Shown one piece after another: positions 1 to 8,269 of a stretch of 64,000 nucleotides of DNA. Each line of letters starts with the position of its first letter. Position 1 is the stretch's first letter. Where the stretch lies: positions 16,201 through 80,200 of the forward strand of contig JADLHO010000170.1 of the NCBI GenBank assembly GCA_020848735.1, written 5' to 3'. The DNA is from Planctomycetota bacterium (GTDB lineage: Bacteria > Planctomycetota > UBA1135 > UBA2386). The position numbers and the translations under genes were made by a program. The notes below the pieces were generated by a model that ran no database searches, was not told the origin of the DNA, and saw only the letters and a program-made list of their open reading frames with translations.

Positions 1-2041
1 AGGCACCGAGCGTGTTGGCGCCCGGGACGAGCACGACACCCTGCGCGTTGAGGATCGCGCCGGTGAGCGCGCTCACGTTCGGGATCGTGATCGACACCGA
101 GCTCGTCGGCGTCGTCGCTGCCATCGGGAACCACGACTCGATCGAGGTGCGGAGCACGCAGCCCGGCGCGCCGATGGCGTCGAGGCTCACGGCCTGCTCG
201 ATCACGCCGATGTTCATCGCCGCACCGATCACGCCGGCAGGGACGTTGTTCACGCCGAGCTGGATCGTCGTGCCGAGGCGCGGCGCCGCGCTCGCGAAGA
301 TCGACAACGGCGTGCCGCCGCCACTCGCGAAGGGCACGCGCGCGCTGAGGTCGCTCGAGCCCGGATCGTTCGCGACGGCACCGCCGGAGTAGCCGGTGAG
401 GCCGTCGAGCGGCGTGACCGTCGTGTAGCTCAGGAGGATGTTGCCGTTGCTGAAGATCTGCGCCTGGAAGGTGTTGAGGTTGCCCGTGCCGTACTCCGGC
501 ACGCCCGCCCAGGTCACGACCGCCTTGCCGGGGAAGGTGTCGAAGTAGACGTCGCCGGCCGAGGCGGGATTGAGGTCGTCCCAGAACACCGCGAGGCGCG
601 CGCCCTGTGCGAGGAACTCCGCGCTGCTCTCCGTGAAGTCGCTGGCCCAGCCGCCGCTCACGAGGCCGATCCAGCCGTTCGAGTCGACGTCGATGGCGTT
701 CGTCGTGCCGACACCCGGCAGCGAGACGCTGAAGCCGAGCGCGAGCCCGGACGCGAGCTGATCGTCACCGAGGTTGAGGCCCGCGGCATAACCGGCCTCG
801 AAGCAGTTGCTCGCACAGACGGAGACGTTCCACCCGCCGCTGCCGTTCGGGCTCAGGAGGAAGCTGCGACCGCTCAGGTCGTTGCCCGCCGAGAAGAGCT
901 CGTAGAAGGTCGGCGGAATCGGGCAGCCGGCGCCGTAGGTGCTGAAGGTCGCGGGCGTGCCACCGCCGGCTCCGCCGGCCGCGGCGATCGCCGCCTGGAG
1001 ATCGCTGCGGTCGATGCGCGTGCCGCTGTTGCAGCCGCCGCTCGCCGTGCAACCACCGTGCGTGTGGATGCCGATCGCGTTGCCGGTGTTCTCGTGGAGG
1101 ATCGGCGAGCCGGAGTTGCCGCCGGTCGTGTCCGTCGCGTAGCAGAGCGAGGTCGCCGCGATCGTCGAGAGCGTGCCGACGTGCGTCGTCTGCGCCTGGT
1201 TGCGCACGCCCGTCGCGGTGCCGTAGCCCGTGATGCGGATGTTCTGGCCCGCGGTCGAACCCGGAACCGCGCCGAGCGTGTACCACTGGTTGCCGTTGCG
1301 CTGGGTCGGGAGCTGGCCGTGGCCCGTGTTCGGCAGCACGCGGCAGACGCGCCAGTCGGAGCCGACGCCGGCATTGAGGCCCGCCAGCTCGTTGTAGGGG
1401 TACTGGTCGGCCACGGCCGCGCGCACGATCGTGCCACCGGCCGTCGACTGCGGGACGTTGAACTCGATGATGCGCGTGCCGGTCGTGGTGCAGTGACCGG
1501 CGGTCAGCATGAGATCGGGTCCGATCATCCAGCCGGTGCAGCCGAGCCAGAGACGACCACCGCGGACGTCGGTGCTGAGCACGCGGTCGTCGACGCTGCC
1601 GCAGATCGAGCCCGGGACCACGGGCATGTCGATGCCGCGCGTGTAGCCGGTGACGAGCACGCGGTTGCCGCTGGTCTTCGGCGCCGCGACGAGTTCGAGG
1701 AGCAGGTCGTTGCCGTTGAAGAGCGCCGAGCCGTGACCCCAGTCGAGGACCGCGCGGCCGTCGAGCTCCTGGACCTCGCCGTCGACGGCGGCCCGGATGC
1801 GGAGGAAGGAACCCTCCGGCAGGCTGACGAAGCGGTCATCGAAGTGGAGCTGCATCCAGCTCGTGCTCGCCGGCAGGAAGCGATGGCTGAAGACGACGGC
1901 CGGCCGGTCGCCGGCGTTCGCCAGGTAGCCGGAGTCGACGTTCGCGTTCACGCGCAGCGACGGCGGCGGGGAAGGCGACTGGGCGACGAGCTGGGCCGCG
2001 GTCAGGGCGGCGAGACCGATGGAGAAGGAGAGACGGCTCAT
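1..2041 (-). CDS. Secreted trypsin-like serine protease, 3' end missing
   Basis: The start codon is at 2041 and the frame stays open to the window edge, so 680 residues are visible and the C-terminus is cut off. Residues 1-21 form a signal peptide. The middle region has the chymotrypsin-fold marks: LTAGHC with the catalytic His, and GGNSGSP with the catalytic Ser; a SDW segment lies between them and may supply the Asp. It should therefore be an exported endopeptidase. After the protease domain come about 250 residues with beta-rich, Gly/Thr/Ser-rich character (seen), possibly a binding domain. The last visible stretch (from about residue 580, LGTTIQLG, then APGCVLR) resembles the C-terminal module of four other secreted proteins in this window. 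A TAGCCT box lies at 2107-2112, some 65 nt upstream. Family call is firm; substrate unknown. Confidence 0.85.
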   Translation of the reverse strand, partial: MSRLSFSIGLAALTAAQLVAQSPSPPPSLRVNANVDSGYLANAGDRPAVVFSHRFLPASTSWMQLHFDDRFVSLPEGSFLRIRAAVDGEVQELDGRAVLDWGHGSALFNGNDLLLELVAAPKTSGNRVLVTGYTRGIDMPVVPGSICGSVDDRVLSTDVRGGRLWLGCTGWMIGPDLMLTAGHCTTTGTRIIEFNVPQSTAGGTIVRAAVADQYPYNELAGLNAGVGSDWRVCRVLPNTGHGQLPTQRNGNQWYTLGAVPGSTAGQNIRITGYGTATGVRNQAQTTHVGTLSTIAATSLCYATDTTGGNSGSPILHENTGNAIGIHTHGGCTASGGCNSGTRIDRSDLQAAIAAAGGAGGGTPATFSTYGAGCPIPPTFYELFSAGNDLSGRSFLLSPNGSGGWNVSVCASNCFEAGYAAGLNLGDDQLASGLALGFSVSLPGVGTTNAIDVDSNGWIGLVSGGWASDFTESSAEFLAQGARLAVFWDDLNPASAGDVYFDTFPGKAVVTWAGVPEYGTGNLNTFQAQIFSNGNILLSYTTVTPLDGLTGYSGGAVANDPGSSDLSARVPFASGGGTPLSIFASAAPRLGTTIQLGVNNVPAGVIGAAMNIGVIEQAVSLDAIGAPGCVLRTSIESWFPMAATTPTSSVSITIPNVSALTGAILNAQGVVLVPGANTLGA

Positions 2042-2211
2042 GCAGGGATCCCGGGATTCGGATTCGAGCTGGTGAAGAGGTGGAGGAGCGGGGCAGTCGG
2101 CGGAACAGGCTACCACGAGTCGCTCGGCTGCCGCCGCTCGCGTGACCGATGCTCGGCATCGCGAGAGATCGCGTGCGAGACCCGCGACGCGGCGATCGCG
2201 AAGATGCGCGG

Positions 2212-3225
2212 ATGCGCCTTCGACTGTGGATCGTGACCGATGCCCTGCAGCCACCGGCCCGCGGCAATGGCACCACCGTCGCGCGCTGGATCGATGGCCT
2301 GCGATCGCGCGGGCACGAACTCGCGATCCTCGAGCCCGGCCACACGGCACGCAGCTCCTGGGCTCCCGACGTGGTGCTCGGCTATCACGCCGAACGCTGT
2401 GGGCCCGCTGCCGTCGCGCTCGCGGCGCATTGCGGCGCGGCGAGCGCGATCGCCCTCGGTGGCACCGACCTGCTCGCGCTCGAGGACGGCAGCGGCCGTG
2501 CGGGACAAGGGGCCATCCGCCGCTGCGATCTCGTCGTCGGCGCGTTCCCGAGCTTCGGCGAGCGCCTCGCGGCGCTCGAGCTCGGCTCACCCGCCTACGC
2601 AGTCGTACGGCGCGGGGTGTTCCGCGACCCCGATCCGCCGCTCCCACGCGACCCGCGTCGACTCGAGATCGCGTTGCCGTCGGGCCTTCGCCGCGTGAAG
2701 GACCCGCTCTTCGCCATCGCGCGCTTCGCGGCACTGCGTGCGGCGGGGATCGACGCGCGGCTGCGCATCGTCGGCGCCGCACTCGAGGACGATCTCGCCC
2801 GCGCCGTGATCGACGCGGCGCGGGCGCTGCCGGGCATCGAGATCGGCCAGCGTCCGCCGGTCGCCATGGGTGCGCTGTACGCGCGGGCTCACGTCGTCTG
2901 GAACAGCTCGCTCCACGAAGGCGGCGCGAACGCGGTGCTCGAGGCGGCCGCGCTCGGCTGTGCCGTGCTGCTGCGCGACGTGCCGGGCAACCGCGAGCTC
3001 GCAGCGGAGAGCGGCTCGCCGGTCGCGCTGTTCCGCGACGACGCGACGTCGGTCGCCTTCCATCGCGCGTTGCTCTGCGAGTCCGCCGCGGATCGCGATG
3101 CACGACACGCGGCGAACGCGGCCTGGCTCGCGCGCTGGCACGATCCCGCCGACGAGATCGAAGACCTGGAGCGTGCGCTCCACGCCGCAGTCGCGGGGCG
3201 AGGCGGCGGTCCCCGCTCGCCTTGA
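2212..3225 (+). CDS. Glycosyltransferase, GT4-like
   Basis: The product has 337 residues and the look of a GT-B glycosyltransferase. It has an N-terminal Rossmann half with an early G-N-G-T nucleotide-sugar loop (about residue 16), and a C-terminal half containing the conserved Glu region SLHEGGANAVLEAAALG, the EX7E-type donor-binding motif of GT4 enzymes. An ATG 63 nt upstream (2149) is in frame, but the extra residues are Arg/Asp-rich and unlike an enzyme start, so I chose 2212, where hydrophobic beta-strand sequence begins. It is divergent from the protease gene and stands alone before etfBA. The sugar and acceptor are unknown. It probably acts in the cytoplasm on glycolipid or polysaccharide precursors, or on a small natural product (inference). 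Confidence 0.75.
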   Translation: MRLRLWIVTDALQPPARGNGTTVARWIDGLRSRGHELAILEPGHTARSSWAPDVVLGYHAERCGPAAVALAAHCGAASAIALGGTDLLALEDGSGRAGQGAIRRCDLVVGAFPSFGERLAALELGSPAYAVVRRGVFRDPDPPLPRDPRRLEIALPSGLRRVKDPLFAIARFAALRAAGIDARLRIVGAALEDDLARAVIDAARALPGIEIGQRPPVAMGALYARAHVVWNSSLHEGGANAVLEAAALGCAVLLRDVPGNRELAAESGSPVALFRDDATSVAFHRALLCESAADRDARHAANAAWLARWHDPADEIEDLERALHAAVAGRGGGPRSP

Positions 3226-3249
3226 ACGAAATCCACCCCTCCCTAGAGT
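3222..3249 (+). promoter_or_regulatory. Probable sigma-70 type promoter of etfBA
   Basis: TTGAAC at 3222-3227 and TAGAGT at 3244-3249 are separated by 16 nt. The -10 box fits the TAnnnT pattern seen before many genes here. The leader to etfB would be about 90 nt. The -35 box overlaps the stop codon of the preceding glycosyltransferase gene. Confidence 0.5.
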
Positions 3250-3345
3250 GTTCGGCCAAAACCGCGGGGCGGGCGCGTCCCCGGTCGCTCGTTCCAACCC
3301 TCGATTCCGCCAGCATTTCAGTCAGCAAGCCGGAGCCTGCACGAC

Positions 3346-4086
3346 ATGGAGATCATCGTCTGCATCAAGCGCGTCCCCGCGACCGACAGCAAGATCAAGG
3401 TCGGGGCGGACGGCCGCAGCATCGACCCGGCCGGCGTCGAGTTCGTGATGAACCCGTACGACGAGTACGCGGTCGAGCAGGGCATCCAGCTCAAGGAGAA
3501 GGCGGGCGCGGGCAACGTGACCGTGCTCACGCTCGGCGGGGCCGACGCGCAAAAGGAGCTGCGGCAGTGCCTCGCGATGGGCGCCGACAAGGCCGTGCTG
3601 CTCGATGACGGCGGCAAGCCCAACGATGCCTTCTCGACCGCGAAGATCGTCGCGGCGTGGATCAAGAGCGTGCCGCACGACCTCGTGCTCTGCGGGCGTC
3701 AGGCGGTGGACTTCGACGACAGCCAGTTCCCCGCGCGCGTCGCCACGCTGCTCGGCCTCGCCTGCACGACCGAGGTCGCGGCGCTGGCCCTCGACGGCAA
3801 GGTGTTCCGCGCCGAGCGCGACATCGAAGGCGGCCGCGAGGTCGTGAGCTGTCCCTTGCCGTGCGTGATCTCGTGCAGCAAGGGCCTGAACGAGCCGCGC
3901 TCGCCGAGCCTCAAGGGCATCATGGCCGCGAAGAAGAAGCCGCTCGACACCGTCGCGGCGAGCGCGGTCGACGCCGCGCTCGAGGTCGTGTCGCTCGCGC
4001 TGCCCCCGGAGCGCCCGCCGGGCAAGCTGCTCGCCGGCGTCGCCGAACTCGTCGCTGCGCTGCGCAGCGAAGCCAAGGTCATCTGA
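3346..4086 (+). CDS. etfB: Electron transfer flavoprotein, beta subunit
   Basis: At 246 residues this is the usual size of EtfB. The N-terminus (IVCIKRVPAT) and the motifs NPYDEYAVEQ and LTLGGADAQKELRQCLAMGAD are characteristic of the family; the latter lies in the AMP-binding fold. Later CGRQAVDFD and the SCSKGLNEPR region are also typical. EtfB and EtfA form a cytoplasmic heterodimer that carries electrons from acyl-CoA and other flavin dehydrogenases to ETF:quinone oxidoreductase. A GGAGCC stretch lies 8-13 nt before the ATG. The gene is 22 nt upstream of etfA, so they are surely cotranscribed. No dehydrogenase or ETF-QO gene is adjacent. Confidence 0.95.
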   Translation: MEIIVCIKRVPATDSKIKVGADGRSIDPAGVEFVMNPYDEYAVEQGIQLKEKAGAGNVTVLTLGGADAQKELRQCLAMGADKAVLLDDGGKPNDAFSTAKIVAAWIKSVPHDLVLCGRQAVDFDDSQFPARVATLLGLACTTEVAALALDGKVFRAERDIEGGREVVSCPLPCVISCSKGLNEPRSPSLKGIMAAKKKPLDTVAASAVDAALEVVSLALPPERPPGKLLAGVAELVAALRSEAKVI

Positions 4087-4108
4087 TCCCCGAGCGCAGG
4101 AACCCAAC

Positions 4109-5092
4109 ATGTCGAAGATCGTCGTCGTCGCGGACTCCCGCTCGGGCAAGGTGAAGAAGCCGACCCTCGAGGCGGTCGGAGCCGCAGTCGAGCTCGCCGG
4201 CAAGTGCGGCGGCAGCGTCATCGCGGTCGTCGCGGGTGCGGACAACGGGCCCGCCGTCGCGGAGCTCGCCAAGAGCGGCGCGGCGCAGGTCGTGTCCGTG
4301 AAGTCGCCCGCACTCGCCGCCTACAGCGGCGACGGCCACGCGAAGGCCATCCACGCGGAGCTCGGCAAGCTCGGAGCGAGCGTCGTGCTCATGCCGCACA
4401 CCGCGATGGGTCGCGACCTCGCACCCCGACTCGCGGCGCTGCTCGGCGCCGGCATGGTGAGCGATGCCACGGCCCTGCACTTCGAAGGCGGCCGCTTCGG
4501 CGCGACCAAGCCGGTCTATGCCGGCAAGGCCTACCGGAAGTACCTCGCGAAGACGGCGCCGTTCGTCGCGACCCTGCGGCCGAACGTCTTCGAGGCGAAG
4601 TCGGGCGGCCCCGCTGCGGTCACCGAGTCGGCCGCCGCCGTCGGCGCGGGCGATCTGCTCGCCGTCGTGAAGGAGCTCGTGCAGAGCGGCACCGACCGCG
4701 TGCCGCTGCAGGAGGCCCGGGTCATCGTCGCCGCCGGCCGCGGCATGAAGGGCCCCGAGCACTTCGGCCTCATCGAGGATCTCGCCGCGGCCTTCGGTCC
4801 GGGCGTCGCCGCCATCGGCGCCTCGCGCGCCATCGTCGACGCCGGCTGGCGCCCCCACCGCGAGCAGGTCGGGCAGACGGGCAAGGTCGTCGCCCCCCAG
4901 CTCTACTTCGCGATCGGGATCTCGGGCGCGATCCAGCACCTCGCCGGGATGCGGACCTCGCGCTACATCGTCGCGATCAACAAGGACGCCAATGCGCCGA
5001 TCTTCAAGGTCGCGCACTACGGGATCGTCGCGGACGCCTTCGAGGTGCTCCCCGCGCTGACCGCGGCGATCAAGGCGGCCGTCGCCCACTGA
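4109..5092 (+). CDS. etfA: Electron transfer flavoprotein, alpha subunit
   Basis: The 327-residue product is the FAD-binding partner of EtfB. The C-terminal third carries the FAD-binding signature of the family: ASRAIVDAGW, then LYFAIGISGAIQH, then INKDANAPIF, which contact the isoalloxazine ring and the ADP part. The N-terminal half is the domain shared with EtfB (VVADSRSGKV onward). It acts in the cytoplasm as the redox-active part of the ETF dimer. The start ATG follows an AGGAACC stretch. The gene is the last of the two-gene etfBA unit; 140 nt separate it from the next gene, which has its own promoter-like box at 5189-5194. Confidence 0.95.
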   Translation: MSKIVVVADSRSGKVKKPTLEAVGAAVELAGKCGGSVIAVVAGADNGPAVAELAKSGAAQVVSVKSPALAAYSGDGHAKAIHAELGKLGASVVLMPHTAMGRDLAPRLAALLGAGMVSDATALHFEGGRFGATKPVYAGKAYRKYLAKTAPFVATLRPNVFEAKSGGPAAVTESAAAVGAGDLLAVVKELVQSGTDRVPLQEARVIVAAGRGMKGPEHFGLIEDLAAAFGPGVAAIGASRAIVDAGWRPHREQVGQTGKVVAPQLYFAIGISGAIQHLAGMRTSRYIVAINKDANAPIFKVAHYGIVADAFEVLPALTAAIKAAVAH

Positions 5093-5232
5093 GCAGGCGC
5101 CGGCGCAGGTCCGGTGCAGGTCGGCGTCCCGTTTTCGTACGACGCGTGAGGCTTGGCCGCGCGGCGAAGGTTCGGGCCGGCGTTCGGCTACTCTCCGCCG
5201 CCGCCGGCCCCGCTCGCTCGCCTCGAGGTCTC

Positions 5233-6720
5233 ATGTCGTCCCATGTCCTGCGCGGACCCCTGTCCGCGCTCTTCGGCCTTTGTCTCGCGCTCGCTCCCAT
5301 GGTCCCCGCCCAGGGCATCACCTGGGCGAGCACGCTGAACGGAGCACTCGACGCGGCCCGCGAGAAGGGCACGCTCGTCGTGATCGCGATCGTGATGCCC
5401 GGGGAGCGCGGCAGCGATGCGATGCTCGAGAAGCACTACCTCGACGCGAAGGTCGTCGAGCTCTCGAAGCACACGGTGAACGTGAAGCTCGTCGTCGGAC
5501 CCTCGGGCACGCCGCCCGAGGACGAGCGCATCGTCCGCGAGCGTTGGCTGAAGGTCGCCCCCGACGCACTGGTCGCCGCGCCCAACCACCTCTTCGTGAA
5601 GCCCGGTGAGCCCGGCTCCGACGGTGAGCTGCTGAGCTCCTTCGCCTACGAGGTCACGGCCGGACAGCTCGAATGGGCCTGGTCGGATGCGATCAAGAAG
5701 GTGAAGCCCGAGTTCGCGTGGACGCCCTCGGAGCGCGCGCGCCCGCCGGAGTCCCTGCTCTACGGCGCGGTCGCCGCCGACGGCACGACACCGGCGCCCA
5801 CGCCGCAGCAGGTCAAGCTCGCCATCAAGGAGCTGAAGGCCGGCGGCTGGGACTTCCAGAAGCGCGCGGCCAATTACCGCATCGTGCTCGCGAGCGAGGA
5901 TCCCGAGGCGCTGCGCTTCGGCCAACAGGAGATGCGCAATCTGCCCGGCGGCTTCCGCCGGATGGGACTGATGACGGTCGGCGCCGTCTCGCCGAAGGCG
6001 TGGCATGGCTTCGCGGAGAGCTTCCTCGAGGACCGCGATGCAGCGCTCCGCGAGGAGGCCGCGCGCACGCTGGAACAGCTCGCGGAGCCGAAGGCGCTCA
6101 AGGCGCTGCGCAAGCAATTCGGCGCGGAGGACGAGGAGTCCGTGCGCGGTCGATTGTTGCGCGCGATGGTCGCGTCGGCGCCGGGCGACAAGAGCGTCGT
6201 CAAGGACATCGAGAAGATCCTGACGAAGGACAAGAGCGCGCCGATGCGCCTGCAGGCGGCGATGGCCGCGGCGTCGATCGAGGATCGGGCGACGGCGCAG
6301 CGACTGCTGAAGCTCGCGCTCGGCGATGCCGCGGCGCACGTCCGCACGGCGGCGGCCTATGGAGTTGCCGCCCGTCGCGACGCGGAGATGAAGCCGGCCC
6401 TCGAACAGGTGAAGGGCAAGGAGAACGACCTCGAGGTCAGCCAGTGGTATGCGACCGCGCTCGAGATCGTCGACGGCGGCGACCTGCGCAAGTTCGAGCC
6501 CTTCGTGACGCAGGTCGTCGGCGACCGCACCCGGGCGCAGGCGGCGCAGGCGCTGCGCGACGCGATGGACTGGCGCAACCGGGGCCGGGACCGCGGCGAA
6601 GAGGGCGACGGCGCCGAGGACCCGACCGGCAAGCCCGGCGAGGGCAAGAAGGACGCCGGTGGCAGCGACGGCGCGGATGCGCCCGGCGGTCGTCGGCGCG
6701 GTGGAGACGGCGGGCGGTGA
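5233..6720 (+). CDS. Secreted HEAT-repeat protein with thioredoxin-like N-terminus
   Basis: The 495-residue product begins with a clear signal peptide (cleavage near PAQG, residues 24-27). Residues about 28-170 resemble a thioredoxin-fold segment (DAAREKGTLVVIAIV, then a YLDAKVVELSKHTV region) but show no CxxC redox pair, so any such domain is non-redox. Residues about 245-430 form alpha-helical HEAT-type repeats (REEAARTLEQLAEPKALKAL and others), a protein-interaction scaffold. From about 440 to the end the chain is Gly/Asp/Arg-rich low complexity. Similar exported HEAT proteins are common in Planctomycetota, with unknown roles. The ATG was chosen because it gives the signal peptide. A TACTCT box sits at 5189-5194. 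Confidence 0.75.
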   Translation: MSSHVLRGPLSALFGLCLALAPMVPAQGITWASTLNGALDAAREKGTLVVIAIVMPGERGSDAMLEKHYLDAKVVELSKHTVNVKLVVGPSGTPPEDERIVRERWLKVAPDALVAAPNHLFVKPGEPGSDGELLSSFAYEVTAGQLEWAWSDAIKKVKPEFAWTPSERARPPESLLYGAVAADGTTPAPTPQQVKLAIKELKAGGWDFQKRAANYRIVLASEDPEALRFGQQEMRNLPGGFRRMGLMTVGAVSPKAWHGFAESFLEDRDAALREEAARTLEQLAEPKALKALRKQFGAEDEESVRGRLLRAMVASAPGDKSVVKDIEKILTKDKSAPMRLQAAMAAASIEDRATAQRLLKLALGDAAAHVRTAAAYGVAARRDAEMKPALEQVKGKENDLEVSQWYATALEIVDGGDLRKFEPFVTQVVGDRTRAQAAQALRDAMDWRNRGRDRGEEGDGAEDPTGKPGEGKKDAGGSDGADAPGGRRRGGDGGR

Positions 6721-6735
6721 GGCGCACGGCGGCGC

Positions 6736-6741
6736 TATGCT
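6736..6741 (+). promoter_or_regulatory. -10-like box TATGCT before the 89-residue protein gene
   Basis: TATGCT lies 15 nt before the ATG at 6757. It matches the TAnnnT pattern found upstream of many genes in this window. No convincing -35 element is visible. Confidence 0.35.
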
Positions 6742-6756
6742 CCCGCGCCGCACGCC

Positions 6757-7026
6757 ATGGGCCTCATCAACTGGATCTTCGACTTCTACCAGCAGTCCCG
6801 GATCGAACGTCTGCGTGACGAGATCGCGCTCCGTTCGAACCAGCCGCAGCGCAGCACCATCGACGTCGACCGCCTGGAGCGCGCGATCGGTGAGCTGGCG
6901 CTCGCGGTGAAGACCGTCCAACGTCTCGCCGTCGAGAAGGGCCTCTGCTCGGCGGCCGAGTTCCAGCGCAAGCTGGAGCAGATCGACGCCGAGGACGGGC
7001 AGCGCGACGGTCGCTCGACCCTGTGA
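6757..7026 (+). CDS. Small conserved-looking helical protein
   Basis: I do not recognise the family. The 89-residue product has no signal peptide or membrane segment. It starts with an amphipathic stretch (MGLINWIFDFYQQ) and continues as Glu/Arg/Gln-rich helix, with a likely coiled coil over residues 20-70 and a charged tail. The single gene stands between the HEAT protein and wecB with its own TATGCT box. The frame is supported by its own upstream box and by sensible amino-acid composition. A structural or membrane-surface adaptor role is possible but not shown. Confidence 0.6.
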   Translation: MGLINWIFDFYQQSRIERLRDEIALRSNQPQRSTIDVDRLERAIGELALAVKTVQRLAVEKGLCSAAEFQRKLEQIDAEDGQRDGRSTL

Positions 7027-7156
7027 GCCCCGCGCCGCGTCCCGCTGTGGGACCTCCCATGCCGTGGAATCCCGCGCGTCGCGGCGAGACGTCGCGCCCC
7101 CCGACAGCCGCCCGCGGTGAAGGGCAGCCCTCGCCCTCGTCGATCCTGAGCGTGGA

Positions 7157-8251
7157 ATGAAGATCGTCAACGTCGTCGGAGCGCGCCCGAACTTCATGAA
7201 GGTCGCGCCCATCATGGAGGCCTACCGACGGGCCCCCGAATTGCGGCCGATGCTCGTCCACACCGGCCAGCACTACGACGAGCGGATGAGCGATCTGTTC
7301 TTCCGCGAGCTCGGCATGCCGAAGCCCGACGTGAACCTCGAGGTCGGGTCGGGCAGCCACGCGAAGCAGACCGCCGACATCATGGTCCGCTTCGAGCCGG
7401 TGATGCTGGAGCACAAGCCCGACGCGGTGCTCGTCGTCGGCGATGTGAACAGCACCATCGCCTGCGGCATGGTCGCGGTGAAACTCGGCATCAAGCTGAT
7501 CCACGTCGAGGCGGGTCTGCGCAGCGGTGACCGCTCGATGCCCGAGGAGATCAACCGCCTCCTCACCGACTCGATCAGCGACCTCCTGTTCTGCACGGAG
7601 CGCAGCGGGATGGAGAACCTCGCCCGCGAGGGCGTGTCGCCGCAGCGCTGCCACATGGTCGGCAACTGCATGGTCGACACGCTGCTGAAGAACATCGCGC
7701 GGGCCAGGCAGTCCGACGTCCTGAAGCGCCTCGAACTGGACGAGCGCAGCTACGTCGTCGTCACCCTGCACCGGCCGTCGAACGTCGACGATCCCGCGGC
7801 GCTCGCGCGCCTGCTCGATGTGTTCGAGGTCGTGCAGAAGGACTTCCGCATCGTGTTCCCCGTGCATCCGCGAACGCGCCAGCGCCTGGGCCAGGACGGA
7901 CTGAAGCAGCGCGTCGATGCGATGGGCAACCTCATGCTCCTCGAGCCGGCGGGCTACCTCGACTTCGTGCGGCTCTGCGAGGCCAGCCGCCTCGTGCTCA
8001 CCGACTCGGGCGGCATCCAGGAGGAGACCACGATCATGCGGGTGCCGTGCATCACGCTGCGGGACAACACCGAGCGCCCCGTCACCTGCGAGATCGGCAC
8101 GAACCAGCTCGTGGGCAACGATCCGCAGCGCGTGCTCGGCGCCTACCGGAAGGTCCTGAGCGGCGAGGCCGGGCACGGCTCGGTGCCACCGCTCTGGGAC
8201 GGTCGCGCCGCCGAGCGGATCGTCGAGATCGTGCGCCGCGGCCGCTTCTGA
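7157..8251 (+). CDS. wecB: UDP-N-acetylglucosamine 2-epimerase (non-hydrolysing)
   Basis: The 364-residue protein interconverts UDP-GlcNAc and UDP-ManNAc, feeding ManNAc-type sugars into surface polysaccharide. Family motifs are complete: GARPNFMKVAP at the N-terminus, HTGQHYD near 36, GDVNST near 95, HVEAGLRSGDRSMPEEINR near 115-135 with the catalytic acids, LHRPSN near 205, and TDSGGIQEE near 280 for UDP binding. These residues match those that act in E. coli WecB (known for the family). It is followed convergently by a glycosyltransferase gene, with a Wzx-like flippase gene beyond, which supports a role in glycan synthesis. The start has no strong Shine-Dalgarno; a GATCCT box ends about 9 nt upstream. 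Confidence 0.93.
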   Translation: MKIVNVVGARPNFMKVAPIMEAYRRAPELRPMLVHTGQHYDERMSDLFFRELGMPKPDVNLEVGSGSHAKQTADIMVRFEPVMLEHKPDAVLVVGDVNSTIACGMVAVKLGIKLIHVEAGLRSGDRSMPEEINRLLTDSISDLLFCTERSGMENLAREGVSPQRCHMVGNCMVDTLLKNIARARQSDVLKRLELDERSYVVVTLHRPSNVDDPAALARLLDVFEVVQKDFRIVFPVHPRTRQRLGQDGLKQRVDAMGNLMLLEPAGYLDFVRLCEASRLVLTDSGGIQEETTIMRVPCITLRDNTERPVTCEIGTNQLVGNDPQRVLGAYRKVLSGEAGHGSVPPLWDGRAAERIVEIVRRGRF

Positions 8252-8269
8252 TCCGCGGACCGCGCGCGC

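Noticed and set aside
2149..2211. Earlier ATG for the first glycosyltransferase
   Set aside because: Adds 21 Arg/Asp-rich residues before a normal GT-B N-terminus.
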